Assembly (NCBI GenBank): GCA_918797485.1
Contig: CAKKNE010000001.1
Span: forward strand, 3,534,001-3,598,000
Source of the DNA: Pelagomonas calceolata
Lineage: Eukaryota > Sar > Pelagophyceae > Pelagomonadales > Pelagomonadaceae
Direction: 5' to 3'
DNA: 64,000 nt
Shown: positions 15,792 through 24,536 of the stretch, one piece after another
Position numbering within the stretch: the stretch's first letter is position 1
Layout: every line of letters starts with the position of its first letter
The notes under the pieces: generated by a model
The model's database searches: none
Seen by the model: only the letters and a program-made list of their open reading frames with translations
Told to the model about the DNA's origin: nothing
Program-made: the position numbers and the translations under genes

Positions 15792-17228
15792 ATGGCCGCC
15801 AACGCCTTCGCCCAGCGTGGCAGCACCAAGGGCGGTCTGTTCGAAAAGGAGTGGTTCCGCCACCTCGACGCGCGGCAAGAGGTGCTAAGGAAGACCGAGA
15901 GCCTCTGGTCCGACCGGTCGAGGCCGCCACGCAAGCCGAAAGCGCTGCCGCCTGCGCGCGCCTGGGCGCCGGGCGACGCGCGAACGCCAGTGATCATCGT
16001 GACCGGGCCCCTCGGCGGCGGCAAGTCGTCGGTCGTCGGCCACCTGGCCGCGCGGGACGCGCTCGTCGTCACGCACAGATACTGGCAGGACTGGGGCACC
16101 ACGCCGCCGCCTCCGCACGACGATGGAATCGATCGCGCGAGCGTTTTCGACTTCGGAAACGCGTGCGTCTGCTGCGCGCCGGACGGGGACCTCCAGGCGC
16201 TCCTCACGAAGAAATCGGCCCGGTCCGTCCTCATCGAAACCACGGGCACGGCGGACCCGGCGCTGTTCGCGCGAGTCCTCCACCAGGACGCAATCTTAAG
16301 GGAGTTGTACGTCCTGCGGTCCGTCGTGTTCGTCGCCGACGCAAGAGACGTAAGAAAACAGCTGGCGGCCCCGGACAGCCCCGGCGCGCCGAACCCCCAC
16401 CGCCTCCAGCTGCTGGCCGCGAACCACGCTGTGTTGACTCGCGGCGACGACGACATTACGCTGCCCGGGTTCGCCGGCACGGTCGACCACGGTCTGCCCG
16501 GGCGCGGCGCCCTTGGTGGCTTCGACGCGACGGCCGTCGTCGAGAGGCGAATGGATTTCCTTGGCGTTGACCCGACGCGGCCGTGCCGGTTCGTGCGGCC
16601 GGTCGTGTCGTTCGCGCCGTCCGACGGCGTGCTGCGGGCCGTGGCCGTCGTGGAGCAGGGCGCGGCGCGCGACGCCGACGTGTTGGCATTCGCGGAGGAG
16701 CTCGCCGCATCTTCCGCGGTCGCGAGATTTCGCGTCGCCGCCGACGGCGCTGCGACCGGCGTGCTCCTCATCGATGGCGGCCGCGCCGGCGATGCGTTGC
16801 GCATTGTCCGCCGCGATGGGGGCGTCGAACCGGACGACGACGCGTCGACGGCGTCGTCCGAGGCCTCGGAAGTCGTCGATGCGGGCGACTGGCGCCGCGA
16901 AGCCGCTCCGCAGCTCCGGCTCTTCGTACTGGGCACGAAGCTCGACGCCGCGTCGCTGCGAGAAGGATTGCGAGCGTGCCTCGTGCCGGAGGGCTTCCGC
17001 TACGCGGCCGACGAGGAACTGGACTTTGGGGTTTGTTCCGACGACGACCCGCTCTCGCGCTGCCTCGCCGGCGCGCCCGCCGAGGCCAAGGACCGTATCT
17101 ACACAAACGTCGACGGCGAGTCGATCGAGATCGCGCGTGCAGGACCCCGACGGTACACGGCGACGGATGCCGCCGGCGCTTCCCTGGAAGTCGTCCGGCT
17201 GTTCGAGAGCGCGCTATATGTTAAGTGA
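15792..17228 (+). CDS. Divergent COG0523 (CobW/ZNG1-type) GTPase
   Basis: This 478-aa protein has the G3E-family order: Walker A GPLGGGKSS (residues 72-80), the metal-binding CxCC motif NACVCCAPDG (Cys125, Cys127, Cys128) and ETTGTADP. The usual base-recognition NKxD is replaced by NHAVLT, so nucleotide specificity may be altered. A C-terminal CobW_C-like region (LRLFVLGTKLDAASLREGL) follows. The family inserts or delivers metals such as Zn or Co to client proteins. The N-terminal 60 residues are an extra, basic, Pro-rich extension. The gene is a distant paralogue of the CobW gene at 18097; the two flank the peptidase gene at 17235. Confidence 0.85.
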   Translation: MAANAFAQRGSTKGGLFEKEWFRHLDARQEVLRKTESLWSDRSRPPRKPKALPPARAWAPGDARTPVIIVTGPLGGGKSSVVGHLAARDALVVTHRYWQDWGTTPPPPHDDGIDRASVFDFGNACVCCAPDGDLQALLTKKSARSVLIETTGTADPALFARVLHQDAILRELYVLRSVVFVADARDVRKQLAAPDSPGAPNPHRLQLLAANHAVLTRGDDDITLPGFAGTVDHGLPGRGALGGFDATAVVERRMDFLGVDPTRPCRFVRPVVSFAPSDGVLRAVAVVEQGAARDADVLAFAEELAASSAVARFRVAADGAATGVLLIDGGRAGDALRIVRRDGGVEPDDDASTASSEASEVVDAGDWRREAAPQLRLFVLGTKLDAASLREGLRACLVPEGFRYAADEELDFGVCSDDDPLSRCLAGAPAEAKDRIYTNVDGESIEIARAGPRRYTATDAAGASLEVVRLFESALYVK

Positions 17229-17234
17229 CACATG

Positions 17235-17816
17235 TTATGACTTATCCGTGGCGCCGTTGCGTATCCTTTCGAGCAGCATCTTCTGGTGCTCCGTCAGCTC
17301 CTTCTTCTTGCTGCGGTTCGGGTCGGCCTTCGCAGGCTTCGCCTTCGGCGCTTCGGATGATGCGCCGTCGCCTATCTGGTACCCCTTGTTTCCGAAATTG
17401 AGCCATCTCCCATAAGACGCCGCTCTATTGACGTACGACGGGATGCCGCACCCGACGAGCGCCCGACAGAACACGTCCGCGAAGTGATTGCAATTCTTTC
17501 CCGTAAGCGAATAAGACCCGGGCGGGAACGCCCGCCTCAATTCATTCAGGACGCCGTTGAATTCGTTCGTGGACCCGACGTGCACGCCGAGAAATTTGGA
17601 CTCCTTCAGCACGCACTGCGGCTCGTCTCCGCGCGTGCATTCGTGCGGCCGCGTCTGGAAGACGCCGCCGTCGTTGAACGAGAATTCTCTGCCTGACACT
17701 TCGACACCGGAATGGTGCAGGCCCAGGCTGAGCGAGCTGAGGATCGAGTTCGTGCGCCCCCCCACACCAGTAAAAGTGTAGACGTGCAGCGTGACCTGGC
17801 GCTCATGAGAAGCCAT
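17235..17816 (-). CDS. PPPDE/DeSI-type deubiquitinase or deSUMOylase
   Basis: This 193-aa protein has the PPPDE papain-like layout: VTLHVYTFTGV at the N-terminus, GLHHSGVEVSGREFSF with the catalytic His, and YSLTGKNCNHFADVF with the catalytic Cys in NCNHF, followed by GIPSYVNR. DeSI-family proteins remove SUMO or ubiquitin or act as palmitoyl-thioesterases. A Lys/Pro-rich linker and a short amphipathic C-terminal helix (KELTEHQKMLLERI) follow. The stop lies 7 bp from the convergent CobW-like stop. The upstream gap is shared with the CobW gene at 18097 and contains the palindromic motif. Confidence 0.9.
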   Translation of the reverse strand: MASHERQVTLHVYTFTGVGGRTNSILSSLSLGLHHSGVEVSGREFSFNDGGVFQTRPHECTRGDEPQCVLKESKFLGVHVGSTNEFNGVLNELRRAFPPGSYSLTGKNCNHFADVFCRALVGCGIPSYVNRAASYGRWLNFGNKGYQIGDGASSEAPKAKPAKADPNRSKKKELTEHQKMLLERIRNGATDKS

Positions 17817-17949
17817 TTTGGCTCTGCTGCTTAGATGTGGTTTGCGCCCTTGTAAACACTTTCTGCAGCTCGAATCTGATCAATAACTGATGAATACGGC
17901 GAGCGTTAGGTCCTACAGGCCTCAGCGTGGACAGCCGCGTTTTTACCGA

Positions 17950-17972
17950 CCTAGCGTATCGAGACACACTAG
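17950..17972 (-). promoter_or_regulatory. CTAG palindrome motif in a bidirectional promoter
   Basis: CCTAGCGTATCGAGACACAC followed by TAG fits the reverse motif. It lies 134 bp from the DeSI start and 125 bp from ATG 18097. The motif would fall inside the coding region of a longer CobW frame opening at 17890, which supports the downstream ATG. Confidence 0.55.
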
Positions 17973-18096
17973 GCGCACTCGAGCTCGCAAAGCTTGTGCG
18001 AGTGCTTTCAGCCTTCCCTGCGTTGGTGCGGCCCAGATCTCGCGAGCAGCTCGCCCCGCAGCCACAGTACGCCAGCAGAAACGCCGGCGAGGCAGG

Positions 18097-19128
18097 ATGG
18101 CCGAGCTCGCCAGCAAAATGGACAAAATGGACACGGACGCGCGCGTGCCCGTCACCGTATTGATCGGCTACCTCGGAGCGGGCAAGACGACGCTACTCAA
18201 TAGAATCCTGACGGAGAAGCAAGACACGAAATACGCGGTCATCGTGAACGAGTTCGGGGAATTGGGCATCGACGATCGATTAGTTAGACGTAGAGTCAAC
18301 GCGGAGGAGGACATCTTCGAGATGAATAACGGGTGCATTTGCTGTACGGTGCGGGCGGATCTATCGAGAATCCTAAATAAACTACTGCAGCCGGGGATGA
18401 AGCCGTTGGACGGGGTCATCGTAGAAACCACAGGTCTGGCGGACCCGGCGCCCGTGGCCCAGACGTTCTTCGTTGACGAGGTGCTGAAGGAACGGGCTCG
18501 GTTAGATGCCCTCGTTACTGTGGTTGATGCCAAGCACGCTTTGACGAGACTGGGTGAGATCAAGCCGGAGGGCGTGGAAAACGAAGCGGTGGAACAAGTA
18601 GCCTTTGCTGATAGAATATTGGTGAATAAGTGCGACCTTGTCGACGAGGAACAACTACAGCGAGTAGAAGCCAAACTTAGAAGTTTAAACAAGCTCGCAC
18701 CGCTCGTACGTTGTACGAAGGGCGCGGGCTTCGCGCTGGACTTCGTGCTGGGCGTGAAAGCGTTTTCTCTGGCAAAAGTGCTGGACATGGAGCCCGACTT
18801 CCTCGACGAGGACGGCGAGCACCAGCACGACTCTTCTATAACGTCCGTCGGTCTGAAAGCCAGTAAACCGTTAGACATGGTCTCGATAAACGGCTGGCTG
18901 ACGGAACTATTAGCCTCCAAGGGCGTCGACATCTTCCGCATGAAGGGCATCCTGCATATCCAGGGGCAAGAGCGCAAGTTCGTCTTCCAGGGCGTGCACA
19001 TGCTCTTTAGTGGCGAGCCGCTGGAAGAATGGGGGGTTGATGAGGTCAGGGAGTCGCGGCTCGTGTTCATCGGGCGCAACCTCAAGTTCGAGGAGCTCGA
19101 CGCGGGGCTCAAGGACTGCTTAGCCTAG
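18097..19128 (+). CDS. ZNG1/CBWD-like COG0523 GTPase (zinc chaperone type)
   Basis: This 343-aa protein starts MAELASKMDKMD. It has a textbook set of motifs: Walker A GYLGAGKTT (residues 24-32), NEFGELGID, the CxCC motif NGCICCTVR (Cys80, Cys82, Cys83), ETTGLADP and NKCDLVD for guanine recognition. A C-terminal CobW_C domain (LHIQGQERKFVFQGVHMLFS) follows. Eukaryotic members (ZNG1) pass zinc to methionine aminopeptidase, so this gene is the likely functional ZNG1 orthologue and the gene at 15792 a diverged relative. The frame is open upstream to 17890, but that extension is basic and covers the promoter motif, so it is not used. Confidence 0.92.
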   Translation: MAELASKMDKMDTDARVPVTVLIGYLGAGKTTLLNRILTEKQDTKYAVIVNEFGELGIDDRLVRRRVNAEEDIFEMNNGCICCTVRADLSRILNKLLQPGMKPLDGVIVETTGLADPAPVAQTFFVDEVLKERARLDALVTVVDAKHALTRLGEIKPEGVENEAVEQVAFADRILVNKCDLVDEEQLQRVEAKLRSLNKLAPLVRCTKGAGFALDFVLGVKAFSLAKVLDMEPDFLDEDGEHQHDSSITSVGLKASKPLDMVSINGWLTELLASKGVDIFRMKGILHIQGQERKFVFQGVHMLFSGEPLEEWGVDEVRESRLVFIGRNLKFEELDAGLKDCLA

Positions 19129-19139
19129 CCCCCCTTGTT

Positions 19140-20342
19140 TTACTGTCTCGTTTCGCACTCTATCGCTACTAGCGCGTCGCCGTCCAGAGGGGTGATCGAA
19201 CGTGTGACGAAGCCGGCGTCTCCGAGTAATCCCTCGAAGGCCGCGGTACTTCGCTCCTTCCCCCCGAAACAGACCCACATGTGCGCGTCCGTCGCGCGCG
19301 CGTCGCCGACGACGCGCTCCAAGACGACGAGGCGCGCGTCTGCGGTCATGGATTTCCGGACCGCCTGCAATATTCTAAGCGCGTCGTCGTCGTCCCAGTC
19401 GTGCAAGATCCACTTGAGCACGTAGACGTCGCCGGCGGGCAGTTGCTCGAAAAACGACCCCGCGACGGCCTCCGCGCCGGCGACGTTCGAGAGGTAGGCC
19501 GACGCCCGCGCCGCGACGTCGGACCGGTCCACGCACGTGCCGACGAAGTGCGGGTGGTTCTTGAGTATTTGTGCCAGGAGATGGCCTTCGCCGCCGCCCA
19601 CATCAATCACTCGTGACCGTTGCGGCAGCTCGGACCACGCGAACGCGGCGTCGGACGCCCCAAGCGCCACGAGCGACCTCTCCGCGCCACCTTTCTCAGA
19701 GAGGCCCTTCATAAGACTGTCAAAATGACTCGCATCGCGTTCGTTCCTGGACAGATAGTCCCAGGCGCCCTCGCCGTGCTCGAGGGAAAAGGGCGCCTCG
19801 TTTTGCTGGAGGGCCTCCGAGACGCGCCACCAGGGCCGCACGAGCGCCGGCGAGAGGTTGCTCAGCGCCCGGCTCCGCGCCAAATCATCTGATACAAAAG
19901 CTCGAGATCTCGCGGAATGCCTGAACCGCCACGTCGGCGATTCGTCGCAGAATTTCAGGAGCGCGAGGTGCCGCAGCAAGCGCGCGACGGCGTCGGCCGC
20001 GTCGGCCGCGGGCGCGCGTTCACTGGTTTCCCGCGCCGCGGCGATGAGCTCTGCGGAAGACAGGCCCGGGCAGTCCCGGTCCGGCAGCGCGTCGACGATA
20101 CCACAGTCCATCAAGGCCCAGAGCGCCGCGGCGCCGCGCGTCTTTTGGGTCCAGTCGTTGAGCCATCGGTCGTCCGCGTCGTCGCTCTTCGCGAGGCGGC
20201 CCGCCGCGACGCCCCCGAGCGCCGCCACCGCGGCTGTCGCGCCGGCGGCGACGCCCGGTGGGAGCGTGGCCGCAAGGTCGAGGCCACCGAAGGCGTACGT
20301 GCCGACGAAGCTGCAACAGGCGATGAGTGTTTGACGAGGCAT
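19140..20342 (-). CDS. O-methyltransferase family 2 (COMT-like) enzyme
   Basis: This 400-aa protein starts MPRQTLIACCSFVGTYAFGG; the hydrophobic N-terminus could be a leader or membrane anchor. The N-terminal helical dimerisation region (about 60-190) is followed by SAM-binding motif I VIDVGGGEGHLLAQIL and the catalytic segment KWILHDWDDDDALRIL, where His is the general base as in plant O-methyltransferases. The family methylates hydroxyl groups of small aromatic or quinone-like molecules; the substrate is unknown. The gene is convergent with the CobW gene (11 bp gap) and divergent from pantothenate kinase, with a motif copy in the shared promoter. Confidence 0.88.
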   Translation of the reverse strand: MPRQTLIACCSFVGTYAFGGLDLAATLPPGVAAGATAAVAALGGVAAGRLAKSDDADDRWLNDWTQKTRGAAALWALMDCGIVDALPDRDCPGLSSAELIAAARETSERAPAADAADAVARLLRHLALLKFCDESPTWRFRHSARSRAFVSDDLARSRALSNLSPALVRPWWRVSEALQQNEAPFSLEHGEGAWDYLSRNERDASHFDSLMKGLSEKGGAERSLVALGASDAAFAWSELPQRSRVIDVGGGEGHLLAQILKNHPHFVGTCVDRSDVAARASAYLSNVAGAEAVAGSFFEQLPAGDVYVLKWILHDWDDDDALRILQAVRKSMTADARLVVLERVVGDARATDAHMWVCFGGKERSTAAFEGLLGDAGFVTRSITPLDGDALVAIECETRQ

Positions 20343-20434
20343 GATGTTTGAGACAAAAAAATGGGACTGCGGCTGCCCGCCCGGGGCAGTGCAGCGCACA
20401 CAGATGATTTGAGCTGAGATCGGACAAGTTGCTC

Positions 20435-20458
20435 GCTAGTGTCTTACTGCACGCTAGC
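20435..20458 (+). promoter_or_regulatory. CTAG palindrome motif in a bidirectional promoter
   Basis: GCTAGTGTCTTACTGC followed by ACGCTAGC is one of the most complete copies, with 6-bp terminal inverted repeats. It lies 93 bp from the methyltransferase start and about 154 bp from the pantothenate kinase start. Confidence 0.6.
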
Positions 20459-20611
20459 GGTCGCACACAAAACCGGGAGCAAAGCACACCTGTACGCGCG
20501 CCGCGTGCCTTGCTGACGCTCGAGAAGCACTCGCAGCGCCCGCCTCCCCAGCGCTGCGATCACTACTACACCCGGCAGCACTCGCCCTGCGAGCAAAAAT
20601 TACTGTAAAGG

Positions 20612-22474
20612 ATGATGCGCTCGGGAGGACGCCGAGGCAACTTCCGCGGCACCGTCGAGTCGCCGTTCCTGCGGCATCGCTTCACCGACGCGCGCCAGGA
20701 CAACTTGCTACCTTCATTAAGGGAGGCCGCCGCGGCGCTGTGCCGCAACGCCGACCGCGAGACGCTCGTGGAGGTCGTGAAGCTCCTCGAGGGCGCGGAC
20801 CCGCGCAACAAGCTGGCGCGGCGCGCCGCGCTCCAGTTGATGGGCGACGAGCCGCGGACGCCGGCGCCCGCGCCGCTCATGCCGCCGCCGCCGCCGCGGA
20901 ACCAGCAGCTCGCCAATCGCGAGACGCAGGCCCTGGCCTCCATGCCGCCGCCGCCGCCGCCCTCTTCGCAAACTTCGCCGACGCGCTCCTCGCTCACGTC
21001 CTTTCTAGGCGAGGCGGCGTCGAACGCGGCTTCTAGCATAAGCGAGGCCGCGACGTCGTTGTTGCGCACGCCGTCCGTCGAGGCGCGCCAGGTGCGGACG
21101 GCGAGCGAGGACCAACAAAATGATAGGGAGACGCGCGTAAGGCGCCGCGTCGACGAGTTTATTAAGAGAGAGGGCGACTCGCTCAAGCGCAGCGCCTCGA
21201 CGCCGTCGCTGTCGCAGCGCGACATCACCGAAAGTGCGGACTCCTCGCCGAAGTCGCCGCCGCGGCCCGTGCTGTCGGCGTCGTGCGCCATGCTCCAGCA
21301 GCTGAACATCACGGCGTCGCAAGCGCGCGTCAAGCTCGGCCTCGACTTAGGTGGCTCTCTGACAAAACTCGTCATCGCGACGCCGCTCGAGGACACGGAC
21401 ACGCCGACGACGCCGCGGACGAACAAGCCTCATTTAAGAGTCGCGTGCGACGTGAATGGGGTGCGGACCCGGTTGCAATTCGTCTCGGCGGCCACCGATG
21501 AGTTGGAAGAAGTGCTGGCGGCCCTAGGATGCTCCGACAACGAGGACGAGGACGAGGAGCGCCGGTCGTTTAACCGGGCATCTAGAAGGATCGTCGCGGC
21601 CGGCGGCGGCGCCCATAAACTCAGGAGGACCTTCCGGTCAGCTTTAGGTATTGAGTTCAAAGCGTTTCCCGAGATGCAAAGTGTTGTAGACGGTTTATTA
21701 TTACTACATGAATTGAATGTGCCGGACGAGGTCTACACGGCGTCGGGCGGCGAGGCCCACGAGATCGACATCGGGCAGCGGTTCGGCGAGCCGGCTCAGT
21801 GGCCGCAGCCTTTGCTACCTCTGCTATTAGTGAACGTCGGCAGCGGCGTCTCGTGTTTGGTGGTGAACAAGGAGGGCTACACGCGCGTCGGCGGCACGGC
21901 GCTGGGCGGGGCGTCGTTCCTGGGTCTCGCGCGGGCGCTGACCTCTGCCACGACTTATAGGGAAGCCTTAGCATTGGCAGCTAGAGGCGACTCGTCCGAG
22001 GTCGACACGTTGGTCGAGGACATCTACGGGAGCACGGGCTGCGTCGACCTGGGCCTGCCGCCGTCGTTGACGGCGGCGTCGTTCGGCAAGCTCGCGCGGC
22101 AGGGCAACCGGTCGGCGCGCGACGAGGACGTCTGCCGCGCGCTGCTGGAGATGGTGGCGCAGTCGTGCTGCGTGCTGGCGCGGGCGCACGCGGCGCAGTG
22201 GCGGTGCCAGGAGCGCGTCTTCTTCGCGGGCGGTTTTTTGGATGAGAATCCTCTCGCGCGCGCGACGATCGCCAACTCCCTCAAGTCGCTCGGGAGTCCT
22301 GCGCACTTTCTGCGCCACTCTGATTTTTTGGGAGCGCTCGGCGCGACGGCGCACGCGCTCGACCACGACCACTCGATGAAGCTCGAGATGAAGCCAGGGA
22401 TGTGGGCGCCGGGGCACTCACCCCCGCCGCGGCGGCGCCAGTTGTCATCGGCGGCGGACGTCGACGTCCCATAA
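20612..22474 (+). CDS. Pantothenate kinase, type II (eukaryotic)
   Basis: This 620-aa protein catalyses the first step of coenzyme A synthesis. The kinase domain starts at about residue 240: KLGLDLGGSLTKL is the ATP phosphate-1 loop, AAGGGAHKL corresponds to ATGGGAHKF of human PANK, then VNVGSGVSCLVV and the GGTALGGASFLGL acetyl-CoA/pantothenate region. FFAGGFLDENPLAR is near the C-terminus. The first 235 residues are a family-atypical extension: a conserved-looking basic start (RSGGRRGNFRGTVESPFLRH), polyproline runs (MPPPPPP) and Ser-rich linkers, which may regulate or localise the enzyme. The last 40 residues are Pro/Arg-rich. Confidence 0.92.
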   Translation: MMRSGGRRGNFRGTVESPFLRHRFTDARQDNLLPSLREAAAALCRNADRETLVEVVKLLEGADPRNKLARRAALQLMGDEPRTPAPAPLMPPPPPRNQQLANRETQALASMPPPPPPSSQTSPTRSSLTSFLGEAASNAASSISEAATSLLRTPSVEARQVRTASEDQQNDRETRVRRRVDEFIKREGDSLKRSASTPSLSQRDITESADSSPKSPPRPVLSASCAMLQQLNITASQARVKLGLDLGGSLTKLVIATPLEDTDTPTTPRTNKPHLRVACDVNGVRTRLQFVSAATDELEEVLAALGCSDNEDEDEERRSFNRASRRIVAAGGGAHKLRRTFRSALGIEFKAFPEMQSVVDGLLLLHELNVPDEVYTASGGEAHEIDIGQRFGEPAQWPQPLLPLLLVNVGSGVSCLVVNKEGYTRVGGTALGGASFLGLARALTSATTYREALALAARGDSSEVDTLVEDIYGSTGCVDLGLPPSLTAASFGKLARQGNRSARDEDVCRALLEMVAQSCCVLARAHAAQWRCQERVFFAGGFLDENPLARATIANSLKSLGSPAHFLRHSDFLGALGATAHALDHDHSMKLEMKPGMWAPGHSPPPRRRQLSSAADVDVP

Positions 22475-22580
22475 TGTGTTGTTTTTTAATTTCGTCTACA
22501 ATTGACATCGCCGTCGGAAGTGCCGTCGGCGCGGCCGGGATAAGTTGCTGCGTCGACGGGGAATTTACAATACAACAATC

Positions 22581-23687
22581 CTATTCCTTTTCGGGCGGGG
22601 ACCGCGAGCGCGACCGCTTGTCGCCATGCACGGCCCGGCGGAGCATCTCCGAGCGGCTGCCCTGTTCCCGGTCCAACATGCCCAGGAACGCCTCGACCGC
22701 CTCATCACATTTCGCGGGCGGCAGGGCGCAGAGCTCGCCGAAGAGCGCCGCGTCGCGAGTCACCTCGGAGGGCCGCAGCGCGCCGCGCACGATCCGTGCC
22801 CGCAACGCGCGCTGAGCCGCGGGAGGAAGCTTCCCGAGGTCGCCGCCGAGTTTATCTCGCGACGTGTCTGCTTTCGCCGCAGCGAGCGTCTTCCCGAGGA
22901 GACCAAACTTGCGCCGGCTCGCCGCGCCGACTTCGGCCCTGGGCCGGCGCGCGGGCGCGGGCGCCGGTGCCGGCTCAAACGTGCAGTTCCGCTCTTCGAC
23001 GAGCGTGTTGGGCGGGTCCGAGGGCACGGTCCGCGGCGCCTTGCTCCCGGCGGTCAGGGACTTGAGCCTCTCGCGGCCGACGCCTCCCGTGCCCTGCTTC
23101 GCGGCGGCGGCGATCTGCTTCATGGCCGCACGCGACGCGGGCGACGGCCCGCGCTGGCGCCGCGGCGGCCCGCGCCGCGGGTTGAATGGCTCCGGCGACC
23201 GGCCGCGGCCTCCTCCACCACCGGGCCCGTAGTGGCCCGCGGCAGCGGCGCCAGGACGGCGCCGCGGCGACGGCGCCCGTCCAGACCTAGGGAAGTAGCG
23301 GCCGCCCCCGCGGTCACCGCGCGGCCGCCGCGGCGAGGGCGAGCGGCGGCGGCGCGGCGGCGACCGCCGGCGCCGCGGCGACCGCGACCGCGGGCGGCGG
23401 CCTCTGGACCGCGACCGCGACGAGGACGAACGCGACGAATAGGACGACGACGAGTAGGACCGCCGCCGGCGGCGCTGGCTGCGCGACCGGGACCGGCCGC
23501 GCCGTGGGCGCCGCCTATATGACGACGACGACGACGAGCTCGACGAGGACGAGGATGACGCCATGCGCCTGCGCGTTATGCGAGTCGACGCGGGACGGCG
23601 CCAGGAACGCGTGCCCTCCCGCGCGTCGCGCCTCGGTCCATCGTAGTCTAGATTTGCTTTCTTCATCGTGATCGGACATACGCTCAT
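22581..23687 (-). CDS. SR-rich protein
   Basis: This is a 368-aa minus-strand frame. Residues about 42-150 are a Ser run followed by dense RS and RRRS dipeptides (SRSRSRGRRPRSRSPRRRR), then Gly/Arg-rich sequence, then a more ordered C-terminal half (LKSLTAGSKAPRTVPSDPPN onward, FGLLGKTLAAAKAD, FGELCALPPAKCDEAVEAFL) ending in RSRSRSPPEKE. There is no RRM. It could be an SR-related splicing factor. Met at codon 1, 8 or 42 could each be the start. The gene is convergent with pantothenate kinase. Confidence 0.7.
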   Translation of the reverse strand: MSVCPITMKKANLDYDGPRRDAREGTRSWRRPASTRITRRRMASSSSSSSSSSSSSYRRRPRRGRSRSRSQRRRRRSYSSSSYSSRSSSSRSRSRGRRPRSRSPRRRRSPPRRRRSPSPRRPRGDRGGGRYFPRSGRAPSPRRRPGAAAAGHYGPGGGGGRGRSPEPFNPRRGPPRRQRGPSPASRAAMKQIAAAAKQGTGGVGRERLKSLTAGSKAPRTVPSDPPNTLVEERNCTFEPAPAPAPARRPRAEVGAASRRKFGLLGKTLAAAKADTSRDKLGGDLGKLPPAAQRALRARIVRGALRPSEVTRDAALFGELCALPPAKCDEAVEAFLGMLDREQGSRSEMLRRAVHGDKRSRSRSPPEKE

Positions 23688-24536
23688 CGTTCATCGTCAC
23701 CGGCGCGCGTCGGTTGTTTGTGTCAAGGACGCCGGGACGCACGTCAACGCGCTACCCGCGAGACCTGCGGCGGCGGGAGATATGTGTGCCGCGGCGGGCG
23801 TTCGGAGCGACGGCGTTCGATTGTATAGCGCGTGCCGTCAGAAGGATCCATTGGTTAAGAGTGATCGCCATCCCCTCGAGAGGGTCGGAAGATTGACAGA
23901 TTATTCGGTTGTTCCTCACCCGGCACGTGACTGTGATTATTTCGAGGGACGCTGGCGCGTACGCCGTCCGAGGTTCCCCGCGATAGGACCTGCGTGTAGC
24001 GAGGCTTTCCCAGCGTCCGGCGTGGGGAAAAGGCCCGGGCCGCAGTAATACCAAGCGTTGCTCTCGCTCGGGAAGTGATGCCGGGCGCGCCACAAAGTCG
24101 CGCCGGCTGACGTGATACAATCCCAGCTTTTTGATTCGAAGTGTTGCGACGCGGTCTTTGCACCTTACAGCTGCCTTGCTGCCGCTGCGCGTTGCCGGCT
24201 CGCTGCGGCGGCTCTGCTTGCGCTCGCTGCCACTGCTCGCTGCGCCGCTGTACTGCACCCACGGCTGCGCTCGCTGTCGCTGCTTGCGCTGGGGGCTTAA
24301 GGGGGCTCAATCCTGTGCCCCCTGCTGCCTCGGGGGCCGCTAAAAAGCAGCTGCAAAGGGTGCAGGCTGCGAATGCTAGTGTCTTTGTGCCGCTAGCCCC
24401 GCTTGTGCAACTTTGGGCTGTACGGCTTAGCTAGAGCAGCTCTGGGTAGAAATTACGCAGCATATAAGCTCTTGGATAACACTGATCGCCGCGCCAGCGC
24501 TGTGGCATCAGTTAGCCCATCGGTGCGGTAGATAAG
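23688..24536. other. Long intergenic region
   Basis: This 849-bp gap lies between the divergent SR-protein gene and RsmD. The left half is less GC-rich and shows no recognisable feature. From about 24165 to 24300 it is rich in CTGC/GCTG-type words (GCTGCGCGTTGCCGGCTCGC), a low-complexity tract. A motif copy lies at 24375-24397. No conserved protein frame or RNA gene was recognised. Confidence 0.55.
24375..24397 (+). promoter_or_regulatory. CTAG palindrome motif upstream of RsmD
   Basis: GCTAGTGTCTTTGTGC followed by CGCTAGC keeps both arms but has TTTG in place of TTAC. It lies 140 bp upstream of the ATG. Confidence 0.5.

Noticed and set aside
17890-18096. Upstream extension of the ZNG1-like gene
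   Set aside because: It is open by chance in GC-rich DNA, has no family support, and contains the promoter palindrome at 17950-17972.
24131-24434. Three overlapping plus-strand frames of 60-100 codons upstream of RsmD
   Set aside because: They come from a CTGC-type low-complexity tract, encode Leu/Cys/Arg repeats in all frames and lack conserved features.
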